A stretch of DNA of 64,000 nt from Clostridium chromiireducens (lineage in GTDB: Bacteria > Bacillota > Clostridia > Clostridiales > Clostridiaceae), in assembly GCF_002029255.1 (NCBI RefSeq), contig NZ_MZGT01000015.1:1-64000 (forward strand), written 5' to 3'. Under the pieces are notes generated by a model, which was not told the DNA's origin, searched no databases, and was given only the letters and a program-made list of their open reading frames with translations. How positions within the stretch are numbered: the stretch's first letter is position 1; each line of letters opens with the position of its first letter. The position numbers and the translations under genes are program-made. Positions 36,612 through 44,713 of this stretch are shown in pieces.

Positions 36612-37595
36612 ATGAAGTGGTTTAAATTAAGGAAAAATAAAGATGTTAATTCAGATGGACAAGTAAATTTAAAAGTAGAGCAAGGCAAAATAGTAGAAAC
36701 AGAACAAGCTGTTGATTATGATAAGTATATCAACTTTGGAGTTTTACATATAGAAAAAAAATTTGGAGAGTTTATGGATGAGGAGGTTAAAGTAACTCAA
36801 TCTATTGACGATATTAACAATACATATCTAAAGATAAACAATATACAAGATATGATTAATAACATAGATTCAAATTTTAATGATTTTAGCCAATATGCTA
36901 ATAAGATTGATGGGGTTATTAATCGTTCTGAAGTAGCTGTTAAACAAGCAGATGATAAGATGGAATCATTAGCAGATAAAATAAATGGGACATGCAATCA
37001 GCTTGATTTAATTACTCAATCATTCCATACGTTGGAAAATAATTCGAGAAGTATTCAAGATATGTCAAAAAGTATAACTGACATAGCAAGCAGTACGAAT
37101 CTTTTGGCGCTAAATGCATCAATTGAAGCAGCCAGAGCAGGAGAGGCTGGTAGAGGATTTGCTGTAGTTGCAGACGAAATAAGAAAATTATCATCGTCAA
37201 CAACCGAATTAGTAAGTGGAATTGATAAAAGTGTAAGTGAATTATATGAAAGTATAGATTCATTAAGAGAAGAAATCAGAAATTCTAAGGCGGCAATTAA
37301 TGAAAATTTTGAATATGCACAAAATGTTAAGAAAGATTTTAAACAAGTAACTGATTGTACAGATGAAGTAAAAGACTTTACTAAACATATAATTACAGGA
37401 ATTGAACGATCAAGCTCTGAAATTAATGAAGCAGCAACAGGAGTAGGTTCTGTAGCTGAGCTTGTTACTTCCTTTGGTAACAAGTTAGATAAATTAAATC
37501 TAAGAATGAGTTCAAGATCAATTATTATTTGTGATATTATTAACTTCTTAAATCAGATTGAAAACTTATTGGCTGATTCACTAAGTAAAAAATAA
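36612..37595 (+). CDS. Soluble methyl-accepting chemotaxis protein
   Basis: This 327-residue protein is mostly coiled coil. It has the MCP hairpin tip [34 protein letters not shown] at about 155-190. There is no membrane span, HAMP or recognisable ligand domain. It is co-transcribed with the FIST gene, so the FIST protein may supply the sensory input. The output would be the CheA/CheW core encoded elsewhere. Confidence 0.86.
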   Translation: MKWFKLRKNKDVNSDGQVNLKVEQGKIVETEQAVDYDKYINFGVLHIEKKFGEFMDEEVKVTQSIDDINNTYLKINNIQDMINNIDSNFNDFSQYANKIDGVINRSEVAVKQADDKMESLADKINGTCNQLDLITQSFHTLENNSRSIQDMSKSITDIASSTNLLALNASIEAARAGEAGRGFAVVADEIRKLSSSTTELVSGIDKSVSELYESIDSLREEIRNSKAAINENFEYAQNVKKDFKQVTDCTDEVKDFTKHIITGIERSSSEINEAATGVGSVAELVTSFGNKLDKLNLRMSSRSIIICDIINFLNQIENLLADSLSKK

Positions 37596-37633
37596 TATGT
37601 CTTTATGCAGTAAAGCGGAAATTAAGTTAATAA

Positions 37634-37668
37634 AAGACTAGTTACTCTATCACAAAGTAACTAGTCTT
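37634..37668 (+). terminator. Hairpin after the chemoreceptor gene
   Basis: AAGACTAGTTACT and AGTAACTAGTCTT form a perfect 13-bp stem. Only a weak T run follows, so it may be a terminator or an RNA-stabilising element. Confidence 0.5.
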
Positions 37669-37723
37669 AAGATATATCATCCAATAGATTAACTAAACTA
37701 TTCTATAGTATAAATTAGTTACA

Positions 37724-37933
37724 TTAGCTATCGCAGCCAAGTCCTAAATATCTAGAAGAATACCCCCGGCCTTAACCTGAAACATATCCGCTGACATCTA
37801 CCGCTGTGCATGCCCCTCTAGTGAATGGGTACTCTTTCGAAGAAATGAAATTATAAAGTGTAGTATTGTTAACTCCTCCGTGGATGGTAACAGTATTTTT
37901 TATATAATCTATTTTAATTTTGTTTAATTTACT
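37724..37933 (-). pseudogene. Possible decayed coding fragment, unknown family
   Basis: On the - strand this stretch is open for 53 codons, then has one TAA (37772-37774), then 15 more codons to a second stop in the same frame. The translated text looks like real protein (TVTIHGGVNNTTLYNFISS, RGACTAVDVSGYVSG, then YSSRYLGLGCDS). It has no ATG start and unusually high GC for this gap. I do not recognise the family. A structured RNA or chance are the alternatives. Confidence 0.35.
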
Positions 37934-37970
37934 TATATCCTAAGGAACTACAAAGAATCTTCTGTGAAAA

Positions 37971-38020
37971 TATTTTTATAGTTATATATGAAAAAGTATT
38001 TATATATAACTATAAAAATA
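37971..38020. repeat. Long inverted repeat before the M20 gene
   Basis: TATTTTTATAGTTATATAT and its complement ATATATAACTATAAAAATA form a 19-bp perfect stem with a 12-base loop. No T run follows. It could be a binding site, an old element end or a stable mRNA leader hairpin. Confidence 0.5.
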
Positions 38021-38153
38021 GTAAAATATATAAATATTTATAGGAAATATAAGCGTTTGAGAATGTTGATTAAATTTTATGCTCAGTACTTAGCTAAGTT
38101 TTTCACTAGCAGTAAAATAAATATAAATTAAAGTTTTTGGAGGGATAAAAAGT

Positions 38154-39341
38154 ATGGATATACTTGAACAAGCTCATGCACTCAGTGATGAAATAGTAAA
38201 ATGGAGAAGAGATCTACATAAGGTGCCTGAAATAGGTATGATTTTACCTAAAACCTTTGAATATGTAAAAGGGAAACTTGAAGAATTTAATATAGAGTAT
38301 ACTACATATGAAAATCATTCTGGAATAAGTGCTGTACTTGGAAAGAAAGCAGGAAAGATAATCGCAATAAGAGCAGATATGGATGCATTAGCTATTAAGG
38401 AAGAAACAAATTTAGAATTTAAATCAGAAAATGATAATATGCATGCTTGTGGTCATGATGGTCATACAGCAATACTTCTTGGGGTAGCTAAAATACTAAA
38501 GGAGAATGAAGAAAAATTAAATGGGAAGGTGAAATTAGTTTTTCAACCAAGTGAGGAGATAGGCCCAGGTGGAGCATTGGCCATGATTGAAGATGGGGTT
38601 CTAGAAAATCCAAAAGTGGATGCAATGTTAGCATTGCATGTTGATAGCAAGCTTGATGAATATAAAAATGGAGATATACTAGTCAGATACGGAAGTATGT
38701 CTGCAGCAGAAGATCCGATTAATATAAAAATTATAGGCAAAGGTGGTCATGCATCAACGCCGAATTTTTGCATTGATCCTATTTCCGTAGCAACCTTACT
38801 TATTAATAATATCCAATATATCTTAACTAGAGAAGTAAATCAAACTATACCTACAGTTATAAGTTTTGGAAGTATTCAAGGTGGAAGAAATTCATACAAT
38901 ATTATCCCAGATATAGTTGAAATAAAAGGAACTGTTAGAAATACAGATAATGAAATAAGAAAATTTGTATTACAGAGAATAGAGGAAATCGTAGCGGGTT
39001 TAACAAAAATAATGAGAGCAGATTTTGAACTAGACTTTTATGGAGGATGTCCAGCTGTTATTAATGATAACAATATGGTAGATATGTTATTAAAATCATC
39101 AAGAAAAATTTTAGGAGAAGATCATGTTCATATTTTAAGTGATTATAATATGGGTGCAGAAGATGCAGGATTTTTCTTCGAAAAGATTCCAGGATGTTAT
39201 TTCAGATTATATAATCCAGCTGCTTTTGAAGATGGAGTTGTATATCCAGCTCATAATTCTAAATATATGATGGATGATTCGGTATTATATAGAGGCGCTG
39301 CTGTAATGCTACAAGCTGCATTGGATTATTTAGAAGGTTAA
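38154..39341 (+). CDS. M20 family amidohydrolase (N-acyl-amino acid / hippurate hydrolase type)
   Basis: This 395-residue metallopeptidase-fold hydrolase has the metal site regions RADMDAL and MHACGHDGHTA, catalytic EE in QPSEEIGPGG, and a late histidine in YPAHNS. The family removes acyl groups from amino acids, including N-acetyl-cysteine-type substrates and hippurate. The substrate here is not determinable. It starts at ATG behind TTGGAGGG. Confidence 0.88.
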   Translation: MDILEQAHALSDEIVKWRRDLHKVPEIGMILPKTFEYVKGKLEEFNIEYTTYENHSGISAVLGKKAGKIIAIRADMDALAIKEETNLEFKSENDNMHACGHDGHTAILLGVAKILKENEEKLNGKVKLVFQPSEEIGPGGALAMIEDGVLENPKVDAMLALHVDSKLDEYKNGDILVRYGSMSAAEDPINIKIIGKGGHASTPNFCIDPISVATLLINNIQYILTREVNQTIPTVISFGSIQGGRNSYNIIPDIVEIKGTVRNTDNEIRKFVLQRIEEIVAGLTKIMRADFELDFYGGCPAVINDNNMVDMLLKSSRKILGEDHVHILSDYNMGAEDAGFFFEKIPGCYFRLYNPAAFEDGVVYPAHNSKYMMDDSVLYRGAAVMLQAALDYLEG

Positions 39342-39436
39342 TTTCAAAGTCACAGAACTATTGTTATGATATAATCGCTTTATAATTAATAGATTATAAG
39401 TATTAAGCAAAATACATTTATACAAAGGAGATCCAT

Positions 39437-39772
39437 ATGGAGATTATAAAATCATTGTTTTATTTCATACTGGCGGGAGTGTTTGAAATTGGAGGTGGAT
39501 ATCTTATATGGATATGGATACGTGATGGGAAGAGTTTTTGGTATGGAATTGTTGGTGGAGTCATATTGATTTTATATGGAATAATTCCAACGCTTCAACC
39601 TTCAAGTGCAAACTTTGGGAAGGTATATGCGGCTTATGGAGGAATATTTATTGTTCTTTCAATTTTATGGGGATGGAAAATTGATAATATAGCACCTGAT
39701 AAATTTGACCTAATCGGTGGATTTATTGCATTAATCGGAGTTCTTATAATAATGTATGCCCCTAGAAGTTAA
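39437..39772 (+). CDS. YnfA/UPF0060 family small membrane protein
   Basis: This 111-residue protein has four membrane spans. It has the family segments [15 protein letters not shown] and [20 protein letters not shown]. It is related to small multidrug resistance transporters, and transport activity is not established for most members. It starts with ATG after AAAGGAGA and is followed by a terminator shared with the convergent gene. Confidence 0.88.
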   Translation: MEIIKSLFYFILAGVFEIGGGYLIWIWIRDGKSFWYGIVGGVILILYGIIPTLQPSSANFGKVYAAYGGIFIVLSILWGWKIDNIAPDKFDLIGGFIALIGVLIIMYAPRS

Positions 39773-39807
39773 AAAGGTGAAGCCAAATCAAATAACAGAA
39801 TTATATA

Positions 39808-39847
39808 AAATGCCGTATTATTCAAAATAGAATTTGCGGTATTTTTA
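39808..39847. terminator. Bidirectional terminator
   Basis: ATGCCGTA and TGCGGTAT pair (two wobbles) with A-rich and T-rich flanks, between the convergent ynfA-type and 3D-domain genes. Confidence 0.6.
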
Positions 39848-39872
39848 GTGTTCAATATTAAAACTTCAGAGA

Positions 39873-40460
39873 TTATTTAACTATATAACCGTTAACTTTT
39901 TGAACTCCATAGCTGTTTACTCTTTGGTAGTACTGTCTATCACTTTCGCCAGGTTCTCTTTCGATAAATACATCCAACCTGTTATCTACACCAAAATATT
40001 TATCAGAACCTCTATCATTAACAGTAACTTGTCCATAACCTTCCAAATAGATATTAGTGTTCTGAGGAATTACGTTATTAGCAACGCCTCCATGTGTCAG
40101 CGGTTTGTTCTGACAAGTAACAGGCCCAGCACTGCTATTTTCCGAGTTAAGTGAGGTATAGAAAGTTAGTATAAATTCCTTCCATTCAGGTTCGTTTTTT
40201 TCCGCTTCCTCTGGTTTCTTATTTATTTCATTCTCACTCTCTTTTTGAGTTATTATTTTACTCAGCTCCATTTTTTCAGTTTGCAGATTTTTAAGTGGGC
40301 TTTCATTTTCTTGAATTTCATCGTTATTCAGCGGTTTTATATTTTTTTCATCTACAACATCTGTTGCTAAAGCGTTAAATGGTGTTATCGTACTCATGCT
40401 GTATGTATTAAATAAGATTATAAAACTTAATGAGCACATTAGCATCTTTACTCTTAGCAT
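39873..40460 (-). CDS. Secreted 3D-domain protein
   Basis: This 195-residue protein has an N-terminal signal (MLMCSLSFIILFNTYSMSTITPFNALA), a lysine/glutamate-rich linker, and a C-terminal 3D domain. The domain residues are THGGVANN...GYGQVTVNDRGS...DNRLDVFIE. The three aspartates resemble those of MltA-like lytic transglycosylases and Rpf/stationary-phase proteins. It is probably a peptidoglycan-acting exported protein. The start is supported by GGGGAGT on the - strand. Confidence 0.78.
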   Translation of the reverse strand: MLRVKMLMCSLSFIILFNTYSMSTITPFNALATDVVDEKNIKPLNNDEIQENESPLKNLQTEKMELSKIITQKESENEINKKPEEAEKNEPEWKEFILTFYTSLNSENSSAGPVTCQNKPLTHGGVANNVIPQNTNIYLEGYGQVTVNDRGSDKYFGVDNRLDVFIEREPGESDRQYYQRVNSYGVQKVNGYIVK

Positions 40461-40869
40461 TTGTCCACTCCCCTTTATCAGTACTATATAAGTAACATAA
40501 TGGATTATGTTTATAGATTATAGCATATATGTAAAATATTAACAAATAACTTTGGCAAAATTATTCCGCATAAGATGTGCTTAAATTAAACTATATTGAA
40601 ATACATAAGATTAATTCATTAGTTCTCGCTAAAACTAATAGATATGTTGTAAACATATAAAGATAAAGGATACAGTGGCTGAATTGAAAAATATTAGAAA
40701 AGAATTTTATGAGATGGGCTTACAAAATATGTTATAATTAAATTAAATTTAGCCATACAAATAATTGTATTGATGAATTAAGAAAGATATGGAAGAATGA
40801 TAATAGAGTTAAATTTGTATTTGATTAAAAGATAAGAAAATTAATATAGTTTAAGGGGAGGTATTAGGG
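40461..40869. other. Intergenic region between divergent genes
   Basis: This is AT-rich DNA that should hold the promoters of the 3D-domain gene (-) and the HAD phosphatase (+). TTATAAT near 40731-40737 could serve the latter. No gene or strong structure is seen. Confidence 0.3.
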
Positions 40870-41523
40870 ATGAAAAAGTATGATACTATTATATTTGATT
40901 TAGATGGAACTTTGCTTAATACACTTGAGGATCTAGCTGATAGCGTTAATGCTGCATTAAGAATGTATGGATTTCCATGTAGAAAAGTTGAAGAGATTAG
41001 GAGCTTTGTGGGTAATGGGGTTGCACGTTTAATGGAGCTTTCAATACCAGATGGAATTAATAATCCCAAGTATGAAAAATGCCTTGAAGATTTTCGGAGT
41101 CACTATTCTATTAATATGCAAAATAAGACTGATACATATGAAGGAATTATGGAACTTTTGGGACAACTATCAGAAGAAAATTATAAAATCGCAATAGTAT
41201 CAAATAAATTTGATAATGCAGTTAAGGAACTTAACAAGGTTTATTTTGAAAAATATATAAAAGTAGCAATTGGAGAATCAGAAGGTGTATCTAAAAAACC
41301 ATCTCCTGATACAGTATTTAAAGCTTTAGATGAATTGAAATCTACTGCAGATAAAGCTATATATGTAGGGGATTCAGAAGTTGATGTTAAAACTGCTAAA
41401 AATTCTGGAGTTTTGTGTGTAGGTGTAACATGGGGATTTAGAGATAGAGAAATATTAGAGGCGAAAGGTGCAGATCATATAATAGATAGACCACAAGAAT
41501 TGTTGGAAATAATTGCTTGTTAG
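40870..41523 (+). CDS. HAD phosphatase, phosphoglycolate phosphatase (Gph) type
   Basis: This 217-residue HAD hydrolase has motif I DLDGTLLNT (DxDGT), motif II region IVSNK, motif III lysine KKPSPD and motif IV GDSEVDVKTAKNSG. The cap domain is of the Gph/PpaX type. It dephosphorylates small phosphometabolites, and the substrate is not defined. It starts at ATG behind GGGGAGG. Confidence 0.86.
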   Translation: MKKYDTIIFDLDGTLLNTLEDLADSVNAALRMYGFPCRKVEEIRSFVGNGVARLMELSIPDGINNPKYEKCLEDFRSHYSINMQNKTDTYEGIMELLGQLSEENYKIAIVSNKFDNAVKELNKVYFEKYIKVAIGESEGVSKKPSPDTVFKALDELKSTADKAIYVGDSEVDVKTAKNSGVLCVGVTWGFRDREILEAKGADHIIDRPQELLEIIAC

Positions 41524-41579
41524 AAATGTGCGAAATAATATTTATTAAACCCTATTATTAATTCAGGAGGGGCTATTTA

Positions 41580-41657
41580 ATGACGCATCTTTTTTATGAA
41601 AAATATAATAAAATTACAGGGAATATATCAATGAAATTTTTCGAAGGGGTATATTAA
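41580..41657 (+). CDS. 25-residue upstream ORF coupled to the acetyltransferase
   Basis: ATG behind TTCAGGAGGGG opens a 25-codon frame (MTHLFYEKYNKITGNISMKF...). Its stop overlaps the next start as TAATG. The strong ribosome site and the exact overlap suggest translation and coupling to the GNAT gene, whose own ribosome site is weak (GAAGGGG). It may be a leader peptide. Confidence 0.45.
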   Translation: MTHLFYEKYNKITGNISMKFFEGVY

Positions 41658-42211
41658 TGAAAGATATTTATGAAGAATGTCCTATATATACAAAGGATCT
41701 TATTACATTAAGACAAACAACAATGGAAGATGCAGAGGAATTATTAAAATGTTATTCCGATGAAAAAGCTGTCCCATTTTTTAATTCTGATAACTGTCAT
41801 GGAGATAATTTTAACTACAAAACTCTTGAAAGAATGAAAAAAGCAATTGATTTCTGGAATTTTTCTTATGAAAACAAGTATTTTGTAAGATGGACAGTGA
41901 TTCTAAATAATACAAAAGAAAAAATTGGCACAATTGAAATGTTTCATAGAATTGCAGATGACGAATTTAATCACTATGGTATATTAAGAATTGACTTACA
42001 AAGTGATTACGAACGTCAACAAATTATAGGTGAGATATTAGAAATTGTTAATGAATATTTCTTCAAAGCCTTTGATGTTAAGGTTATTCTTATAAAGGCT
42101 ATTCCGGAAAATATTGAACGAATTGCAGCTTTAAGTAAAATGGGATATGAGTCAGTCAATAGAAAAGTTATGACATATGATGATTATTTTGTAAGTCTTG
42201 AGAGTAGGTAA
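41657..42211 (+). CDS. GNAT family N-acetyltransferase
   Basis: This 184-residue protein is of the RimJ/RimL-like group. It has LITLRQTTMEDAEELLKCYSDEKAVPFF at the start and LRIDLQSDYERQQIIGEILEIVNEYFFKAFDV in the acetyl-CoA binding region. The substrate is unknown. Translation appears to re-initiate from the upstream 25-codon frame. Confidence 0.78.
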   Translation: MKDIYEECPIYTKDLITLRQTTMEDAEELLKCYSDEKAVPFFNSDNCHGDNFNYKTLERMKKAIDFWNFSYENKYFVRWTVILNNTKEKIGTIEMFHRIADDEFNHYGILRIDLQSDYERQQIIGEILEIVNEYFFKAFDVKVILIKAIPENIERIAALSKMGYESVNRKVMTYDDYFVSLESR

Positions 42212-42288
42212 AATTAATTATTAATTCATTTACTAGATTTGAAAACTATTCAGTAATAAAGTTTGAGTTATAAGGGAAAGCATATTAT

Positions 42289-42314
42289 TTAAAAAAAAGC
42301 CCCACAAAAGGGGC
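42289..42314 (-). terminator. Orphan minus-strand terminator
   Basis: GCCCC-ACAAAA-GGGGC with an A run on its left reads on the - strand as a perfect stem followed by eight T. No - strand gene lies within 1.5 kb upstream of it. It could end an antisense or non-coding RNA. Confidence 0.5.
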
Positions 42315-42494
42315 AGTGTTGAAGAGAGATAATTATTATTAAGGGTACATTTCTATTATATGATATTTTATTTTTGGTAATACCTACTCCGGAAATATTT
42401 CTCGATTTATGAATATAATCAAATAATTATCATATACATTTATATTAGTTGAGAAATATTATAGGATTAATATGATTAAATCGTGGAGGACAAT

Positions 42495-42674
42495 ATGGGA
42501 TTTGATTATAACGGAATTATTTTGACATGCATTAATTTTTTTTTGTTGTTCATAGTTATAGCTGTAATGCTTAAAGGAGTTAGCAAATATAAGGAATCTA
42601 TTTATAAAAATAAGCAACTTGATGAGAAATTTAGTGAGGTTTTAAATGAATTCATAAAGAAAAAAATAGATTAA
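42495..42674 (+). CDS. Small single-span membrane protein
   Basis: This 59-residue protein has one hydrophobic span (GIILTCINFFLLFIVIAVML) followed by a charged tail. The ATG at 42495 is chosen because the GTG at 42483 is part of the ribosome site GTGGAGGA. The family is unknown. Confidence 0.65.
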   Translation: MGFDYNGIILTCINFFLLFIVIAVMLKGVSKYKESIYKNKQLDEKFSEVLNEFIKKKID

Positions 42675-42905
42675 TTATAAAAGGAATATATTATTGAAAA
42701 AACTAAGCTAATTGTAATTTTGCTTAGCTAAGATATATTATCAATCTACAAAATTCAAAAAACTCTTCTATGAAAGGAAGATTTGCTAAAGTTAACTAAT
42801 GCAAGCTATCAATGCTATTTTTACTAATAATTTAATAGATTATATTTTTGTATAGTGGTTAATATATTACTGCCAAGCAAAATAAAATTGAGGAGGTAGA
42901 TTCAA

Positions 42906-43112
42906 ATGGCATCAAGTAATAGTGGAACAAACAGAGTTTTAGTACCAGAAGCAAAACAAGGGTTAACCAGATTAAAAACTGAAGTAGCTTCAGAAATTGG
43001 ATTCTCAGACTATCAAAGTATTGACAAAGGAAACCTATCTTCAAGACAAAATGGTAGCGTTGGTGGAGAAATGGTAAAAAGAATGATAGAAAGTTACGAA
43101 CAAGGATTATAA
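42906..43112 (+). CDS. Alpha/beta-type small acid-soluble spore protein
   Basis: This 68-residue SASP has the GPR protease region LKTEVASEIG and the DNA-binding C-terminal motif NGSVGGEMVKRMIESYE. It coats and protects spore DNA and feeds amino acids to germination. It starts with ATG after TGAGGAGGT. A sigma-G promoter is expected but was not confidently located. Confidence 0.93.
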   Translation: MASSNSGTNRVLVPEAKQGLTRLKTEVASEIGFSDYQSIDKGNLSSRQNGSVGGEMVKRMIESYEQGL

Positions 43113-43129
43113 AAATAAATAATTAATAA

Positions 43130-43167
43130 GAATGCACTAAGAAAATTCTTGGTGCATTCACATTTAT
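43130..43167 (+). terminator. Hairpin after the SASP gene
   Basis: GAATGCAC...AAGAA pairs with TTCTT...GTGCATTC to give about 13 bp. A short T-rich stretch follows. Confidence 0.6.
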
Positions 43168-43233
43168 AATTAATTATGTATAAAATGTCCTATATACAAA
43201 ATAATTAATTATATATGGCATTTTTATATAATA

Positions 43234-43308
43234 TAAACCTGTTGAAGCAAGTTAAGTTCAATTGAACCCCTCCAAGTACAATAATTTAAAGTTGCTTCAA
43301 CAGGTTTA
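43234..43308. repeat. Long inverted repeat with palindromic loop
   Basis: TAAACCTGTTGAAGCAA (43234-43250) and TTGCTTCAACAGGTTTA (43292-43308) are perfect 17-bp arms. The loop contains GTTCAATTGAAC, itself a palindrome. It may be a stable small RNA, terminator or short mobile-element remnant. Confidence 0.55.
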
Positions 43309-43391
43309 TTTATGCTGTTCTAACCGTTTTAAGTAACTATTGAATTTCACACTCATAATATGAAGTATTAATAAATTTAGGAGAGTAAAGA

Positions 43392-43751
43392 ATGTTTAGA
43401 AGTAAGTCATATTATCGAATGATGAGATCACTAGATGAGGCGCTAGCATATAGAAAAGACGGAATAATATATGTACTTATCATGGGTGAACTTCCTACAC
43501 CATGCGATCAAGCTAAGGTAGTTGATAAATATCCGGGTACTCGAACCTATGTGAGAGATCCAGGTTCTGCGGAACTTTTTATTGAAATAGGCCGTAAACC
43601 TGGATATGAAGATTTATTTTGCATACAGACATTAATACCGTTTTTCATTGGTGAAGAGATACAAGATTCAGGCCATGATACAGTAACTATTTACGTAAAT
43701 GGTGAGGCATACAAGAGAATACCTATTGAAGAAAAATCTAGTTCACATTGA
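43392..43751 (+). CDS. Hypothetical protein, 119 residues
   Basis: This soluble alpha/beta protein starts at ATG behind TTTAGGAGAG. It contains one hydrophobic strand (GIIYVLIMGELPTPC) and a glycine/aspartate-rich middle (YPGTRTYVRDPGSAELFIEIGRKPG). I do not recognise the family, and the neighbours give no hint. The clean ribosome site and balanced composition support a real gene. Confidence 0.6.
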   Translation: MFRSKSYYRMMRSLDEALAYRKDGIIYVLIMGELPTPCDQAKVVDKYPGTRTYVRDPGSAELFIEIGRKPGYEDLFCIQTLIPFFIGEEIQDSGHDTVTIYVNGEAYKRIPIEEKSSSH

Positions 43752-43810
43752 TCTTGTGAAAACAGAAAAATGCATTAATTATGATAAAAGAAACATTGAA
43801 TTAAACTCTA

Positions 43811-44179
43811 TTATTGGGACATTCCTAGGATTGCACCTGAAATAAAAGGAATTAACCAAATAGTCCAAACCAGAATACTAAATTTATGAAAATTTAATTT
43901 TGCTTTTTTATCATTCTTAATTAAAACAATAGTAGCCCAAAGTGCATGAAAGAGCATAAGAATTATTGCTAGTAAGCCTGTTATACCATGAAAATTAAAT
44001 TCAAAACCACCTTTAGCGATTTTGCCCATTAATGTTGTACCTAAAGTATCAAATATTAATCCTAGATAGAATATAAATAAGTGCCATCTTTTTAATCCGC
44101 CTTGCACTTTTTCGCTCCACACACCTACTGTGTAAAATATTAGAGCTGATGTAATAGATACAATTGCATAAACTAACAT
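43811..44179 (-). CDS. HsmA-like four-span membrane protein (TIGR03987 type)
   Basis: This 122-residue protein has four hydrophobic segments: the N-terminal YAIVSITSALIFYTVGVW, FIFYLGLIFDTLGTTLM, GLLAIILMLFHALWATIVL and a C-terminal VWTIWLIPFISGAI. It matches the HsmA/TIGR03987 family, which has no established function. The start is supported by GGAGGT on the - strand. Confidence 0.72.
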   Translation of the reverse strand: MLVYAIVSITSALIFYTVGVWSEKVQGGLKRWHLFIFYLGLIFDTLGTTLMGKIAKGGFEFNFHGITGLLAIILMLFHALWATIVLIKNDKKAKLNFHKFSILVWTIWLIPFISGAILGMSQ

Positions 44180-44339
44180 ATAAATACCTCCAAATGTATA
44201 TGAATTTTAATAATTAAACTACCATAATAATATTGTTACTTAGTTCTATACTTAATATTCTAAACTATTTAAGGATAAATTATAGTTATAAAGTTAATAA
44301 TATTCTTATAATTTAAAATTAAGTATAGGAGCAGATAAA

Positions 44340-44561
44340 ATGAATAGATTTGATAGAGCTGTTAATAAAAAAACTAGCGACTTAATAACAAAAAATTTAC
44401 TTGGTCAGGATGTAACAGAAGAAGATTTTAAAAAGTTTAGAATTATTGCGAGAGCAATGATTAGAGAAGAAGCAAGAAATATTAAGACAGACGGGAAACA
44501 TAATTCTTTGCATCATAAGACGTGGAAGAACGCGGCTAAGTATGGTGATTTTCAAAAGTAG
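44340..44561 (+). CDS. Small hypothetical protein, 73 residues
   Basis: This is a charged, basic soluble protein (MNRFDRAVNKKTSDLITKNL..., ARAMIREEARNIK). ATG follows TAGGAGCAG. No family is recognised. A terminator follows 30 bases after its stop. Confidence 0.6.
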   Translation: MNRFDRAVNKKTSDLITKNLLGQDVTEEDFKKFRIIARAMIREEARNIKTDGKHNSLHHKTWKNAAKYGDFQK

Positions 44562-44591
44562 CAAATAAATTGAAATTCTATAGTATCGTTA

Positions 44592-44628
44592 AAATCCTTG
44601 ATAAGTAATTTATTATCGAGGATTTTTT
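44592..44628 (+). terminator. Intrinsic terminator
   Basis: AAATCCTTGATAA pairs with TTATCGAGGATTT and ends in a T run. It separates the 73-residue gene from the exonuclease gene. Confidence 0.8.
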
Positions 44629-44662
44629 CATGCGCCTAATATCAGTTGATTTGTCTATAACT

Positions 44663-44693
44663 TTAAGCTATACTTTGGTTATCTATAGCTTAA
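44663..44693. promoter_or_regulatory. Inverted repeat before the exonuclease gene
   Basis: TTAAGCTATA and TATAGCTTAA are perfect 10-bp arms with an 11-base spacer, ending 20 bases before the start. It may be an operator or an mRNA hairpin masking the ribosome site. Confidence 0.4.
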
Positions 44694-44713
44694 GAAAAAT
44701 GAGGAGCGTTATT

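Noticed and set aside
37730-37900. A third copy of the marD/marH leader motif before the M20 hydrolase
   Set aside because: TGCCC...GGGTA and a TGTTA/TAACA stem look similar at first, but the GAGGGTA-TTCAACT core is absent. The same stretch reads as a decayed protein on the - strand, which explains the composition better.
43234-43308. Insertion sequence end
   Set aside because: No transposase remnant, second end or target duplication was found, so it is listed only as an inverted repeat.
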